Source: Rhizobium etli 8C-3 (lineage in GTDB: Bacteria > Pseudomonadota > Alphaproteobacteria > Rhizobiales > Rhizobiaceae). Taken from it: a stretch of DNA of 64,000 nucleotides. The stretch covers positions 437,001 through 501,000 of the forward strand of contig NZ_CP017241.1 of NCBI RefSeq assembly GCF_001908375.1, written 5' to 3'. The position numbers and the translations under genes were made by a program. Of the stretch, positions 1-9,917 are shown one piece after another (position 1 is the first letter of the stretch; each line of letters begins with the position of its first letter). The notes beneath the pieces were generated by a model, which was not told where the DNA came from, made no database searches, and saw only the letters and a program-made list of their open reading frames with translations.

Positions 1-273
1 AAGGTTTCCGGCTTTTGAAGGTCGTGCTAATTCAACCCGTGCCTGCACAGCCACATCATCGCGACGGCACAGCCGTTGACAATTCGGCAGTCTGCCGCTA
101 GAAGCCCGCCGCAGCTGGCGCTGCGAACGGCGTTTGGACTTATCCCCATCATCCTCAGGGCGATTGAAGCACACGACTTAAGCCGATATTGCTTGAGTTT
201 GCGTGAAGTGCTTGGATGAGGTCTGGCCTTGGCGTAAACTGGTACCGCAAACCACTATAAGAAGGGAAACTCC
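1..273. other. Upstream region of hpf, no gene seen
   Basis: No credible reading frame is visible before hpf. In rhizobia this spot normally lies downstream of rpoN, but no RpoN C-terminus could be read here. A purine-rich ribosome-binding site (GAAGGG) lies 8-13 bases before the hpf start. No convincing promoter was identified. Confidence 0.5.
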
Positions 274-846
274 ATGAGTGTGCGTGTATCCGGTAAACAT
301 ATGGAAATTGGGGACTCGTTCCGTCAAAGGATCGAGGACCAAATGGACATGGCCATCACGAAATACTTCGACGGGGGATATTCCGGGCAGGTAATTGTGG
401 AGAAATCGAGTTCGCGGTTCTCTGCGGATTGCAAGCTCCATCTTGATAGCGGGGTGGTGCTGCATGCGGCAGGCGAAGCCATGGACCCGCAGCTCGCATT
501 CGATGCCGCTTCGGAGCGCATCGAAAAGCGTCTGCGCCGCTACAAGCGCAAGCTCAAGGATCATCATGCCGGAAACCATCTGAACGGTGCGGAAGTCGCC
601 TATACCGTCATGGATGCTGTCCCGGATCATGAAGAAGAGGTCCCAGACGATTTCGCCCCGGTAATCGTTGCCGAGAGCACGAAGCAGTTGAAGACCATGT
701 CCGTTGCGACCGCCGTGATGGCGCTCGATATGACGGATGAGCCACTGCTTTTGTTCCGCAGCCCCGGCACGGAGCATTTGAACATCGTTTACCGCAGGCA
801 TGACGGTAATATTGGCTGGATCGACGCCGCCAGTATCAAGAGCTGA
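274..846 (+). CDS. hpf: Long-form ribosome hibernation promoting factor
   Basis: Protein of 190 aa. Residues 1-100 match the S30AE (RaiA/HPF) fold, beginning SVRVSGKHMEIGDSF, with a basic helix rich in Arg/Lys around residues 86-96. After an acidic linker (about 100-125), residues 128-190 form the C-terminal dimerisation domain of the long HPF form (LFRSPGTEHLNIVYRRHD). Long HPF binds the 30S decoding region and dimerises 70S ribosomes into inactive 100S particles in stationary phase; that role comes from the family. The start is supported by GAAGGG just upstream. ptsN follows 70 bases downstream on the same strand, an order typical of the rhizobial rpoN-hpf-ptsN region, so co-transcription is likely. 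Confidence 0.95.
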   Translation: MSVRVSGKHMEIGDSFRQRIEDQMDMAITKYFDGGYSGQVIVEKSSSRFSADCKLHLDSGVVLHAAGEAMDPQLAFDAASERIEKRLRRYKRKLKDHHAGNHLNGAEVAYTVMDAVPDHEEEVPDDFAPVIVAESTKQLKTMSVATAVMALDMTDEPLLLFRSPGTEHLNIVYRRHDGNIGWIDAASIKS

Positions 847-916
847 CATCCGGGCGATGAGCGGTAGCCACGCCGCTCTCCCAATCATCCGGTTTCGGCG
901 ACAGAAGGAAAAAGAA

Positions 917-1381
917 ATGGCATTGGCAGATCTGCTGCACCAAGATGCGATCATTCCCGCCCTAAAGGTAAATTCGAAGAAACAGTTGCTCCAGGAGTTG
1001 GCGGCCAAGGCCTCCAAGATCACTGGCCTTTCCGAGCGGGAAATTTTCGATGTCGTTCTGCAGCGCGAGCGTCTCGGCTCGACGGGTGTCGGCAATGGCA
1101 TCGCCATTCCGCACGGCAAGCTCGCAAGTGTCCGATCGATTGTCGGCGTCTTCGCGCGGCTGGAAAGTCCGGTCGACTTCGAAGCGCTGGACGACCAGCC
1201 GGTCGACCTGGTGTTTCTGCTTCTCGCTCCGGAAGGGGCGGGCGCCGACCATCTTAAGGCCTTGTCGCGCATTGCTCGCGTGCTTCGCGATCACGATCTC
1301 GTCACGAAGCTGCGTGCCACGGATTCGGCATCGGCGATCTACGCTTTCCTCAACGAAGAACAAGCATCGAACGCTGCCTGA
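917..1381 (+). CDS. ptsN: PTS IIA-like nitrogen regulatory protein PtsN
   Basis: Protein of 154 aa, the usual length for EIIA-Ntr. The phosphorylatable histidine is His66 within GNGIAIPHGKL, and the following core VFARLESPVDFEALDDQPVDLVFLL is typical when read in pieces. EIIA-Ntr takes phosphate from the PtsP-NPr chain and regulates potassium transport, nitrogen and carbon functions by protein-protein contacts rather than by moving sugars. The frame is open back to 800, but the ATG at 917 fits the family N-terminus (MALADLLHQDAIIPAL) and has GAAGGAAAAAG upstream. It is followed by a strong hairpin terminator shared with the convergent chemoreceptor gene. Confidence 0.95.
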   Translation: MALADLLHQDAIIPALKVNSKKQLLQELAAKASKITGLSEREIFDVVLQRERLGSTGVGNGIAIPHGKLASVRSIVGVFARLESPVDFEALDDQPVDLVFLLLAPEGAGADHLKALSRIARVLRDHDLVTKLRATDSASAIYAFLNEEQASNAA

Positions 1382-1406
1382 GCGGCAGACGATCGCCTGA
1401 AATGAA

Positions 1407-1436
1407 AAGAGGCGCCCCCTGTCGGGACGCCTCTTT
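1407..1436. terminator. Bidirectional intrinsic terminator between ptsN and mcp
   Basis: AAGAGGCG (1407-1414) pairs with CGCCTCTT (1428-1435) across a C-rich/G-rich loop that can extend the stem. A T run follows on the plus strand (CTCTTTG), and on the minus strand the stem runs into TTTTCATTT. It sits between convergent ptsN and the chemoreceptor gene, so it can serve both. Confidence 0.8.
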
Positions 1437-1457
1437 GCATGCGTGAAGACGTCTGCC

Positions 1458-3791
1458 TCAGAATTCTTCCCAGTTGTCCTGAACAACGGCAGCCGAACCG
1501 TGCTGCTGTGGCACAGGGCGGCGCTGAGCAGGAGCCGGGGCACGGGAGCTTCGCGTCGGGGTGCGCATCTGCTGCGCCGTCGAGTGCAGCGCCTTGGCGT
1601 TGCCCTGGGCGGACACCCGGAAGCGAAGAACGAGCGCTTTCAGCGTCTGGGCCTCGTCATTCAGCGCGACACTGGCTGCTGTCGCCTCTTCCACCATTGC
1701 GGCATTCTGTTGGGTCACCTGATCCATCTGGTTCATGGCCTGGTTGATTTCCTTGAGGCCTATGGCCTGTTCGCTTGCGGAGGCGGAGATCTGGCGGATG
1801 AGACCGTTGATGCCCATCACCTGCTCGGCGATCTTATGCAGCATACCGCCGGCGCGGCCGACGAGATCGACGCCTTCCTTGACCTGGATGGCGGAGGTGT
1901 TGATGAGGGTCTTGATCTCCTTGGCTGCAGTTGCAGAGCGTTGAGCCAGTTCACGGACTTCCTGAGCAACCACAGCAAAGCCCTTGCCCGCTTCACCAGC
2001 GCGCGCCGCCTCGACGCCGGCATTGAGTGCCAGCAGGTTCGTCTGGAAAGCGATTTCATCGATCACGCCGATGATGCGCGAGACCTCCGTGGAAGATTGT
2101 TCGATGCCGTGCATGGAGGCGATTGCCTTCTGCACGACCTCGCCGGATTTCTCCGCATCTTCACAGGCGAGATTGACGTTTTCTGCAGCTGTGCGGGCAT
2201 TCTCGGCACTTGAATTGACCTGAGCGGTCAGTTCGTTGAGCGCGGCGGCGGTTTCTTCCAGGCTTGCCGCCTGCTGCTCCGTGCGCCTGGCAAGGTCGGA
2301 GGCGCTGTTGCAGATTTCGCTGGTGCCGGAACCGATATTCACGACGCTGAGGTTTGTCGTGTTGATTGTCTCTTCAAGGCTGGCAAGCGCAGCGTTGAAA
2401 TCCTGCTTCAGCTTGGAATATTCGCCGGGGAACTCCTCCGTGAGGCGGTGACTAAGGTTGCCCTGCGACAGTTCTGAGAGCCCGGCGCCGACGATGGAAA
2501 CGATTTGGCGTTGTAGCGCGATCGATTCCAGCCGCTCGCTTTCGGAGCGGCTGCGCTCGGCATCAGCGGCAATGCGCTGGCTGTCCGCCTCTGCCTCGAG
2601 CCTTTGCGTATCGGCAAGCGTAAAGCGGAATCCTTCGAGAGCCTTGGCGACGGAACCAATCTCGTCTGCGCGCTCCTGGCCGGTAACCGGCTCCTCGTAC
2701 TTGCCGTCGCCGAGTGCCTTGACATTTGCAACGAGCAGGCCGAGAGGCTTTTGCACCAGGGAGCGGACGGCAAAATAGAGAGCCAGCATGACGCCACCAA
2801 GGACAACGATGCCACCGGCGATCATCATGAAGGTCTGATCTCGCACCGGTGCATTGATGGCGCTGTGGGGAACATCGACGAGTACGACCCAGGCGGCATG
2901 AAGATCCGGCACGGCAAACGGATAGACGACGCGATCGAAAGGTTCATAGCCATCAAAGGCAAGGTTGCGGATTACACTCGGGGTCATCGAGGCTAGCGCT
3001 GACTTGACTTCGGCGGCGCCTTGGCCGTTGCCGTAGGGTTTCGACATCAGTTCTTTCGTCGGCGCCACGATCCAGTTGCCGTTTTGCGCAACGAGAGTGA
3101 CACGGCCCGAACCGAAGGGTTGCAATGCCTGCAGTTTGTCGGTGAGGGACTTGAGTGAGATGTCGACGCCTTCGACACCAATCGTCTTGCCGCCGGACAC
3201 GACCGGATAGGCAATGGAAGTCAAGAGCGTCGGAACGTCGGTGCCTTCGGCAAGATAGGGTGGCGTGATGGCCCCCTTTCCGGTTTCGGCGGCAAGTTTC
3301 CACCATTCGGCGGCATAGTCGTTGTCGAAGGTCGAAAACTGGATGGCGCCATCCCTCGTCTTCGACCAGTAGGGGGTAAAGGCGCCGTTCTTGTTCGTGC
3401 CCTCGTCGAGCTTGTCGGCGATCTCGGTTGTTTTGCCGTCAAAGGCGCCGAGCTGTTCGCAAAACCAGCTTCCGAAGGCAAAGGCATTCTGCTCGAGGTT
3501 GGCCTTCAGGATGTTTATGATGCCCTTGCGGTCGAAGGTCTTGCCTTCGTGACCGCGGCCGAGGACGCCCGCCATCGAGCGCGCGGCGCTTGCCAGCTCG
3601 CCGACATTGGCGGCGATCTCGTTGGCGATTGATTTAGCTTCGAGGTTGGCCTGGTCCATCGTCAACGCATGAACGCGATCGCGGGTCTGGCCAATCAGGA
3701 ACAGGTTGGACACCAGGAGGACAAGCGCGATAGCTGCGCCGGTAATGAGGATGAGCTTTGCTGCAAGCGATTTCATGCGGAAGATGGCCAT
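1458..3791 (-). CDS. Methyl-accepting chemotaxis protein, dCache-type sensor
   Basis: Protein of 777 aa. TM1 lies at about 12-34, followed by a roughly 285-residue periplasmic region with the look of a double-Cache sensor ([31 protein letters not shown]), TM2 at about 320-343, a HAMP linker, and a long coiled coil. The signalling tip carries [20 protein letters not shown], the CheA/CheW contact region. The C-terminus is NWEEF, equivalent to the NWETF tether that recruits CheR/CheB in enterobacteria. Ligand unknown; dCache receptors usually bind small organic molecules such as amino acids or organic acids. No che genes are in the window. It ends at the shared terminator with ptsN and is transcribed alone. 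Confidence 0.95.
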   Translation of the reverse strand: MAIFRMKSLAAKLILITGAAIALVLLVSNLFLIGQTRDRVHALTMDQANLEAKSIANEIAANVGELASAARSMAGVLGRGHEGKTFDRKGIINILKANLEQNAFAFGSWFCEQLGAFDGKTTEIADKLDEGTNKNGAFTPYWSKTRDGAIQFSTFDNDYAAEWWKLAAETGKGAITPPYLAEGTDVPTLLTSIAYPVVSGGKTIGVEGVDISLKSLTDKLQALQPFGSGRVTLVAQNGNWIVAPTKELMSKPYGNGQGAAEVKSALASMTPSVIRNLAFDGYEPFDRVVYPFAVPDLHAAWVVLVDVPHSAINAPVRDQTFMMIAGGIVVLGGVMLALYFAVRSLVQKPLGLLVANVKALGDGKYEEPVTGQERADEIGSVAKALEGFRFTLADTQRLEAEADSQRIAADAERSRSESERLESIALQRQIVSIVGAGLSELSQGNLSHRLTEEFPGEYSKLKQDFNAALASLEETINTTNLSVVNIGSGTSEICNSASDLARRTEQQAASLEETAAALNELTAQVNSSAENARTAAENVNLACEDAEKSGEVVQKAIASMHGIEQSSTEVSRIIGVIDEIAFQTNLLALNAGVEAARAGEAGKGFAVVAQEVRELAQRSATAAKEIKTLINTSAIQVKEGVDLVGRAGGMLHKIAEQVMGINGLIRQISASASEQAIGLKEINQAMNQMDQVTQQNAAMVEEATAASVALNDEAQTLKALVLRFRVSAQGNAKALHSTAQQMRTPTRSSRAPAPAQRRPVPQQHGSAAVVQDNWEEF

Positions 3792-3938
3792 GGGTTCCTC
3801 GGCAGGGCACGCACCGGAGTCGCATTCTCCGACACGGGAGGAAATGCCGCACCCTCATGGAGCAGCCGTGACGTTGCCGAGGCCCGTGAACCAAAGCCTG
3901 GCGATCAAAAGAACGATCGCCGCAAATCTCTTAAATTT

Positions 3939-3962
3939 GAATGAAACGAGGCCGTTTCATTC
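3939..3962. repeat. Perfect inverted repeat downstream of rbsK, upstream of mcp
   Basis: GAATGAAACG and CGTTTCATTC are perfect 10-base arms around the 4-base centre AGGC. The element lies 58 bases past the end of the ribokinase gene and about 150 bases before the chemoreceptor start, both on the minus strand. It could be a weak terminator for rbsK or a protein-binding site for the chemoreceptor promoter; the sequence does not decide. Confidence 0.5.
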
Positions 3963-4019
3963 CGCTAATATATTGAGTTGATTCATATTTCTTCGAGTGT
4001 CCGGTGAAAATGGACAAGA

Positions 4020-4919
4020 CTATATCTTGATTGCGACGTCGGCGGACAAGGGAATGGATGGCTGTGCTCCGGCCTTGAGGCAGGCAAGCGAACCGGCCAC
4101 GGCGGCCCGGCGCAGAGACGCCTCGAAATCGAGGCCTCCATCGAGGCTTGCGGCAAAGTAGCCGCAGAATGTATCACCTGCCCCGACGGTATCCACCGGC
4201 TCGATCTTCAGGCCTTTCGCCTCGGTAATGACGCCATCGCGGATTGCGATCACGCCGTCGGCGCCGAGCGTCACGATCAACGTCTGTCCGGTCTCTTGAT
4301 GCAGGCGTCTCAACGCCGTTTCGCGATCAGCCGGGTCCATGTCGTCCTGGCCAGCAAGCCGCTCGAATTCCGTCTCGTTGGCAATGACGATATCGGCGAG
4401 ACGTCCGAGCCGCGGGGCGTCTGCAATCAGCGGAGCGAGGTTAAGAATAGTCGTGACGCCCTTGAGCCTGGATGAGGCCAGCGCACGCTCGACTGCCGGG
4501 GCGGGCACCTCGAGCTGCAGCATCAGAAAATCGCCCTTGCTCATGGCGCCGATCGCCGCATCGGCATCCTCGGGCGCGATGGTCCCGTTGGCGCCCGGCA
4601 CGACGGCGATCATGTTCTCGCCGTCCCCACCGACGAGGATCAGCGCCGTACCGGTAGGTCCATCGACATGCTTTACGCCAGCAAGGCAAATGCCCGCCTG
4701 ATCGAGAAGCGACAGCGCCGGTGCAGCAAATTCATCCTTACCGACTGCGCCCGCCATATGGACGATGCGGCCGGCGCGTCGCGCGGCTAATGCCTGGTTG
4801 GCTCCCTTGCCGCCCGCCGCCGTTGCAAAATCGTTGCCGGCCACTGTTTCCCCAGGCTTTGGCAGGCGATCGGTGGTGGCGATAAGGTCCATGTTGATGG
4901 AGCCGAAGACTGTGATCAT
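4020..4919 (-). CDS. rbsK: Ribokinase, PfkB family
   Basis: Protein of 299 aa from the ATG at 4919. PfkB signatures are clear: N-terminal ITVFGSINMDL, the GGKGANQALAARRAG motif (about 39-53), and the C-terminal DTVGAGDTFCGYFAA motif holding the anion hole and catalytic Asp. The AAGGKGANQA form is characteristic of ribokinases, which phosphorylate D-ribose to ribose 5-phosphate. The frame is open to a GTG at 4973 that overlaps the rmuC stop, but the family N-terminus begins at MITVFGSINMD. rmuC lies immediately upstream on the same strand, suggesting co-transcription. No ribose transporter is adjacent, so a related sugar or nucleoside cannot be excluded. Confidence 0.88.
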   Translation of the reverse strand: MITVFGSINMDLIATTDRLPKPGETVAGNDFATAAGGKGANQALAARRAGRIVHMAGAVGKDEFAAPALSLLDQAGICLAGVKHVDGPTGTALILVGGDGENMIAVVPGANGTIAPEDADAAIGAMSKGDFLMLQLEVPAPAVERALASSRLKGVTTILNLAPLIADAPRLGRLADIVIANETEFERLAGQDDMDPADRETALRRLHQETGQTLIVTLGADGVIAIRDGVITEAKGLKIEPVDTVGAGDTFCGYFAASLDGGLDFEASLRRAAVAGSLACLKAGAQPSIPLSADVAIKI

Positions 4920-4969
4920 AAAGGCTGTCCCGTCATGCTTCTCATGCGACCGGACACTGCCCGATGGGC

Positions 4970-6193
4970 TCACTCCTCGTCAACCACCCTGAGTTTGAGA
5001 AGACCGGTGCGGCTTTCGACCGACTTCGCCGCAGGTCCGCTTTCACGTTCCTCCTTGAGCGCTTCTGCACCCTCGAACTCCAAAGCTTCGATTTTTGCGC
5101 CGCGTTTGGAGAGTTTGTCCGTGGACGTGATGATCTGATCAACATCGCGCTGTGCCTGGAAGAAGTGAGTCTGCAGTTTGCGCACGCGCTCATCGAGCCG
5201 CCCGAGATCATCCATCAGGATGGCTACCTCGCCCTGGATGAGGTGCGCCTGCGCCTGCATGCGCTGATCCTTCAAGACGGCCTGGATGACCTGGATCGAC
5301 AGCATCAGCAGCGAAGGCGAAACAATGACGATGCGGGAACGATGCGCTTTCTGGACGATCGGTTCGAAATTCTCGTGAATTTCAGCGAAGATCGATTCCG
5401 AAGGAACGAAGAGAAATGCCGTATCCTGCGTCTCGCCCTGGATAAGATACTTCTCCGATATATCGCGGACATGGATTTCCATGTCGCGGCGAAATTGCTG
5501 CGAGGCAAGCTTGGTCGCCTCCGGCGTGCCGGCGTCGCGAATGGCATTCCAGGCTTCGAGAGGAAACTTGGCATCGATGACCAGCGGCGGTGCACCGTTC
5601 GGCATGCGCACGGTACAGTCCGGCCGCGAGCCGTTTGAGAGCGTTTGCTGGAAGGCATAGGCGCCCATCGGCAGACCGTCGGCGACGATCGTCTCCATAC
5701 GCGACTGGCCGAAGGCGCCGCGCGTCTGCTTGTTGGACAGGATCGCCTGAAGCCCGACGACATCCTTCGCCAGCGTCTGGATATTGTTCTGTGCTGCATC
5801 GATGACGGCGAGCCGCTCCTGCAGGCGCTGCAGGTTCTCATGCGTCGATTTCGTCTGTTCGCTAATCGTCGTGCTGACGCGCTGTGACATGCCGTCGAGG
5901 CGCTGTCCGATTGCCTGGTTGAGTTCGGCCTGACGCGTTCCGAAGACCTCGGCCATGGTCGAAATGCGTCCTTGCATTTCGGCCTGGATCTTCAAAAGCT
6001 CGACCATCCGGGCATCGGCCTCCGCGATCCGGATCGCTGCCTCCTCATCCTGTTCGCGCCGCAGGTTGCTGCTCTTGACCAGCACAAACACGAGCAGCAC
6101 GACAACGACAGCGACAGCGCCACCGGCAAGCGCAAGGAGGGCCGGGCTGAGCCCGGCGATCGAAATCGTCAGTGAGTCGGTAACATTGTTCAT
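4970..6193 (-). CDS. rmuC: DNA recombination protein RmuC
   Basis: Protein of 407 aa. One N-terminal transmembrane segment (about 13-42, ALLALAGGAVAVVVVLLVFV), then a coiled coil (about 45-135), then the conserved RmuC nuclease-like core with RMETIVADGLPMGAYAFQ, LVIDAKFPLEAW and FVPSESIFAEIHE. The D-A-K within LVIDAKFPLE matches the restriction-endonuclease-like catalytic core. RmuC limits inversions at short inverted repeats in E. coli; biochemical activity is poorly defined. The C-terminal tail is acidic and probably disordered. It is followed at once by rbsK on the same strand; the 45-base AT-rich gap after the start separates it from divergent genes. Confidence 0.93.
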   Translation of the reverse strand: MNNVTDSLTISIAGLSPALLALAGGAVAVVVVLLVFVLVKSSNLRREQDEEAAIRIAEADARMVELLKIQAEMQGRISTMAEVFGTRQAELNQAIGQRLDGMSQRVSTTISEQTKSTHENLQRLQERLAVIDAAQNNIQTLAKDVVGLQAILSNKQTRGAFGQSRMETIVADGLPMGAYAFQQTLSNGSRPDCTVRMPNGAPPLVIDAKFPLEAWNAIRDAGTPEATKLASQQFRRDMEIHVRDISEKYLIQGETQDTAFLFVPSESIFAEIHENFEPIVQKAHRSRIVIVSPSLLMLSIQVIQAVLKDQRMQAQAHLIQGEVAILMDDLGRLDERVRKLQTHFFQAQRDVDQIITSTDKLSKRGAKIEALEFEGAEALKEERESGPAAKSVESRTGLLKLRVVDEE

Positions 6194-6398
6194 TCGCGCA
6201 CAATAACAAACTCGCCGGCGATGGCTAGATCAAAACGTGAACAAATCCACAGCGCAATTTCGGAGACAAATTGCCGCAGCACCGCGGGACCAAGCTGCCG
6301 AAGATCGCCGCCTCTTCTTAACGGATAGTCAACTATATTTTCGAATTGTCGTTTCCAAGAGACCTTTATCGCATCATGCGCCGGGACAGAAATACATT

Positions 6399-7895
6399 AT
6401 GACAAGCCAGCAATCCGAAAACGCACTCAAGCAGCGCCTTGACTTCATCGAACTCGACAGTGAGGCGAGAAAGACGATTAGGGATTTGCGCCCGGTCATC
6501 GGCGAACTGATCGGTGGCGCGCTGGACAAGTTTTACGACAAGATCGCCAAGACACCCGCGCTGGCCGGCTTCTTTTCCGACAAAACGCATGCCGGACAGG
6601 CCAAGAAACGCCAGGAAGACCACTGGGCGCAGCTTTCCGGCGCCAATTTCGACGAGAGCTACGTGAACGGCGTCACCGCCGTCGGCAGGGCGCATGCCCG
6701 GATTGGCCTGGAACCGCGCTGGTATATCGGCGGTTATGCGATCGTCATGGCAGAACTCGTCAAGGGCATCATGGAGAAGCAGTGGCCGTCACGCTTCGGC
6801 CGGCAAAAGGGCAGTGTGCTTGCCGAAAAGCTTGCCTCGGTCATCAAGGCGAGCATGCTCGACATGGACTATTCAATTTCTGTCTATCTCGATGCGCTGG
6901 AAGAGAAGCGGCGCAAGCACGAAGAGGAGCGAGCCAAGGCGGAGGCCGATCAGGCGATTGCGCTCGAGCATCTGCGCCGCGGATTGGAAGCGCTTTCAAA
7001 AGGCGATCTCGAAGCAACGCTGCCGGCGGACCTGCCGGGCAATTTCCGGCACATGGCGCAGGACTATAACCGCGCCGTCGCCGCACTTCGCGCTTCATTC
7101 GCCTCGGTGCGCAGCAGTTCCGGCGAAATTTCCAGCGGCACCGAGGTGATTTCCAAGGCGACCGACGATCTGGCGATGCGCACGGCGCAACAGGCGGCCG
7201 GCATCGAGGAGAGCTCTGCGGCGCTCCAGCAGCTTTCCGTCAGCCTTGGCCAGACCGCAGCAAATGCCGAGAAGGCATCCGGTGCGGTGCGTGAGACGCA
7301 GGAGAAGGCGAAGAGTTCAGGCGAGCTCGTGACAAGCGCGGTGTCGGCCATGGCGGGTATCGAGAAGTCGTCCTCCGAGATAGCCAAGATCATCGGCGTC
7401 ATTGACGAAATCGCCTTCCAGACGAACCTTCTGGCACTGAACGCCGGCGTCGAGGCCGCGCGTGCCGGCGAGGCGGGCAAAGGCTTCGCGGTCGTCGCAC
7501 AGGAAGTGCGCCAGCTCGCGCAGCGCACCGCCGATGCAGCCAAGGAGATCAAGAATCTAATCTCGGAAAGTTCCGTACAGGTCAATGAGGGCGTCGGCAT
7601 CGTCAGCAGTACCGGCGAGGCACTTGGCGATATGATCAGCCGTATCGACATCATCAATCGCTTCGTTGCCGACATCGCAGCAGCAGCACGCGATCAGGCG
7701 ACAGGGGTGAACGAAGTCAGCATTGCGATCCGCAACATGGACACGATCACGCAGCAGAACTCGAGCATGGTAGAACATACCTCGGCAGAGAGCCGTCACT
7801 TGCGCGCGGAGGTGGATAATCTCGTGGCGCTGCTGCAGCACTTCAATGTGCGCTCGCAGGAGCGTCTGGCGCCGACATCGCACCGAGCAGCCTGA
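6399..7895 (+). CDS. Globin-coupled soluble chemoreceptor (HemAT-like)
   Basis: Protein of 498 aa from the ATG at 6399. There is no transmembrane segment. Residues 1-175 are a sensor globin of the HemAT/GcHK class: TVGRAHARIGLEPRWYIGGY-like text (here AHARIGLEPRWYIGGY) contains the expected proximal haem His followed by the diagnostic RIGLxPxWYIGxY. A HAMP-like/coiled-coil linker follows (about 185-270), then the signalling domain with [20 protein letters not shown]. Family role: haem-based oxygen or redox sensing that feeds CheA from the cytoplasm. Unlike the two transmembrane receptors here it lacks the NWEEF tail. The frame is open to 6237 but the extra 54 residues look unrelated to the family. 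Confidence 0.92.
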   Translation: MTSQQSENALKQRLDFIELDSEARKTIRDLRPVIGELIGGALDKFYDKIAKTPALAGFFSDKTHAGQAKKRQEDHWAQLSGANFDESYVNGVTAVGRAHARIGLEPRWYIGGYAIVMAELVKGIMEKQWPSRFGRQKGSVLAEKLASVIKASMLDMDYSISVYLDALEEKRRKHEEERAKAEADQAIALEHLRRGLEALSKGDLEATLPADLPGNFRHMAQDYNRAVAALRASFASVRSSSGEISSGTEVISKATDDLAMRTAQQAAGIEESSAALQQLSVSLGQTAANAEKASGAVRETQEKAKSSGELVTSAVSAMAGIEKSSSEIAKIIGVIDEIAFQTNLLALNAGVEAARAGEAGKGFAVVAQEVRQLAQRTADAAKEIKNLISESSVQVNEGVGIVSSTGEALGDMISRIDIINRFVADIAAAARDQATGVNEVSIAIRNMDTITQQNSSMVEHTSAESRHLRAEVDNLVALLQHFNVRSQERLAPTSHRAA

Positions 7896-7989
7896 CCGAA
7901 TGCCGCAAATTCCGCAGGTCTGCGAAAAAAGCACGTTCCGGAGTTTCAGGATAATTCCCTAGCTGGAAAAGATAGGTTATGGGAACGCG

Positions 7990-8508
7990 ATGACCATCAA
8001 GCCACTTATCATTCTTCCAGATCCCGTCCTCCGGCAGGTTTCCAAGCCGATCGAGCGGGTCGATGCCGATCTCAAGCGTCTTGCCGACGATATGCTGGAG
8101 ACGATGTATGACGCACCGGGCATTGGCCTGGCGGCAATCCAGGTCGGCGTGCCGCGCCGTATACTGGTGATCGACGTCTCGCGGGAAGGCGAGGAAAAGC
8201 AGCCGCAGATCTTTATCAATCCGAAGATCGTCAAATCTTCAACCGAGAGATCGGTCTACGAAGAGGGTTGCCTTTCCATTCCGGACTATTATGCCGAGGT
8301 CGAGCGTCCCGCCGCCGTCAGCGTCGAATATCTCGACCGTGACGGCAAGGAGCAGACGGTCGACGCCGACGGCCTCCTTGCCACTTGCCTTCAGCACGAG
8401 ATCGACCATCTGAACGGCGTACTCTTCATCGACCATATTTCGCGGCTGAAGCGGGAAATGGTGATCAAGAAGTTCACGAAGGCGGCGAAGTCGACGAAGG
8501 CCCTGTAA
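7990..8508 (+). CDS. def: Peptide deformylase
   Basis: Protein of 172 aa with all three deformylase motifs: [10 protein letters not shown] (about 44-53), EEGCLSIP (about 93-100, metal-ligand Cys) and QHEIDHLNG (about 135-143, HExxH metal ligands and catalytic Glu). It removes the formyl group from nascent N-terminal fMet in the cytoplasm. It is first in a def-fmt-truA order common in rhizobia, although here a 473-base stretch without a recognised gene separates it from fmt. The start is the ATG at 7990, preceded by GGGAACGCG. Confidence 0.97.
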   Translation: MTIKPLIILPDPVLRQVSKPIERVDADLKRLADDMLETMYDAPGIGLAAIQVGVPRRILVIDVSREGEEKQPQIFINPKIVKSSTERSVYEEGCLSIPDYYAEVERPAAVSVEYLDRDGKEQTVDADGLLATCLQHEIDHLNGVLFIDHISRLKREMVIKKFTKAAKSTKAL

Positions 8509-8981
8509 GTTGCGTTGAACTAAGGACGCAGCCCATTATGATTTCGCTGAAATCGAAATGGAGGTGCCGTGCGGGCGATCTGCTGATCCGTGATATTTCC
8601 GGCGCGATGAACGGAACATTGCTGAAGACGCCGATGACAAGCCAAGGCAAATCTGGCCGTTGCTTTTGTGAAATTGTCGTGATGGAGCAGTCTCAGGCCG
8701 GCGAGCGTTCGCGGGAACGAAATAAAAGCGGCCATCGACAAATTCGCCAGATGCAGAAACAGGATACTCGTCCTTGATCGCCATGCCGTGATCGCAACAG
8801 CCGCGGAAAAAGCCTGAAAGCATGGGCGGCCGATATCGACGATCCAGGACGCTGTGGTCGCCGCCATCTGCGCCTCGCTTGAGGCTCGAGGTGTTTACTT
8901 GCGACATAAAAGATGTCGAAGGGCTTGATCTCGGGCTCGTAAACCCGTTTGAAGATGGCTGATAAAACCTGGCGGGATTGA
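8509..8981. other. Unassigned stretch between def and fmt
   Basis: No recognisable gene. Minus-strand frames are open (8536-8907, 123 codons; 8520-8867, 115 codons), and a plus-strand frame runs from inside def to 8777, but none has a recognisable domain, a good ribosome-binding site or convincing codon bias. Since def and fmt are usually close together, this may be a decayed insertion or a lost gene. Confidence 0.4.
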
Positions 8982-9917
8982 ATGTCGCTTCGCATCATTT
9001 TCATGGGAACGCCAAAGTTCTCGGTTCCGACCCTGCGCAGCCTGGTGGACACGGGGCATCAGATTGTCGCGGTCTATACCCAGCCGCCGCGACCGGGTGG
9101 ACGGCGCGGTCTCGACCTGCAGAAGTCGCCGGTGCATCAGGCTGCCGAAGTGCTCGGTCTGCCCGTCTTCACGCCGCTCAATTTCAAGGAGGCGGAAGAA
9201 CGCGAGCGCTTCCGGTCGCTCAATGCGGATGTGGCGGTTGTCGTCGCCTATGGACTGCTGCTGCCGGAGGCGATTTTGAACGGAACACGCAAAGGTTGCT
9301 ACAATGGCCACGCCTCGCTGCTGCCGCGCTGGCGCGGCGCAGCCCCCATCCAGCGAGCGATCATGGCAGGCGACGAAAAGACCGGCATGATGGTGATGAA
9401 GATGGACAAGGGACTGGATACCGGCCCTGTCGCGTTGACCCGCGAGGTCGAGATCGGCGCGAACATGACGGCCGGCGAGTTGCACGACAGACTGATGCAT
9501 GTCGGCGCCGAGGCGATCTGCGAAGCTATGGCAAAGCTCGAAATGGGTGACCTGCCGCTGACGCCGCAGCCGCACGAGGGCGTGCTCTATGCCGAAAAGA
9601 TCGACAAGGGCGAAACGCGGATCGATTTCGGCAGGGACGCAAGGGTGGTTCACGATCATATTCGCGGACTTTCGCCGTTTCCCGGCGCCTGGGTCGAAGT
9701 CGTGATTGGCGGCAAGCCGGAGCGGGTGAAGGTGCTGGGTTCGCAGCTTGCCCAAGGGCGCGGTCCGGCCGGCGAAGTGCTGACCGATGACCTGGTCATC
9801 GCCTGTCGATCCGGAGCGGTTCGTTTGACCAGATTGCAGAAGGCCGGTGGCAAGCCGCTTGCGGCGGCGGATTTCCTGCGCGGCGCACCGCTTGCGCGCG
9901 GCACGAGACTCGTCTGA
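8982..9917 (+). CDS. fmt: Methionyl-tRNA formyltransferase
   Basis: Protein of 311 aa, standard length. N-terminal [16 protein letters not shown], the formyl-THF-binding/catalytic stretch [20 protein letters not shown] (about 107-126, with the N-x-H pair), and DTGPVAL with the catalytic Asp are present; the C-terminal OB-like domain (about 210-305) binds the initiator tRNA. It formylates Met-tRNA-fMet, the reaction undone by the upstream def product after translation starts. Its TGA overlaps the truA ATG in TGATG, so the two are translationally coupled. Confidence 0.97.
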   Translation: MSLRIIFMGTPKFSVPTLRSLVDTGHQIVAVYTQPPRPGGRRGLDLQKSPVHQAAEVLGLPVFTPLNFKEAEERERFRSLNADVAVVVAYGLLLPEAILNGTRKGCYNGHASLLPRWRGAAPIQRAIMAGDEKTGMMVMKMDKGLDTGPVALTREVEIGANMTAGELHDRLMHVGAEAICEAMAKLEMGDLPLTPQPHEGVLYAEKIDKGETRIDFGRDARVVHDHIRGLSPFPGAWVEVVIGGKPERVKVLGSQLAQGRGPAGEVLTDDLVIACRSGAVRLTRLQKAGGKPLAAADFLRGAPLARGTRLV

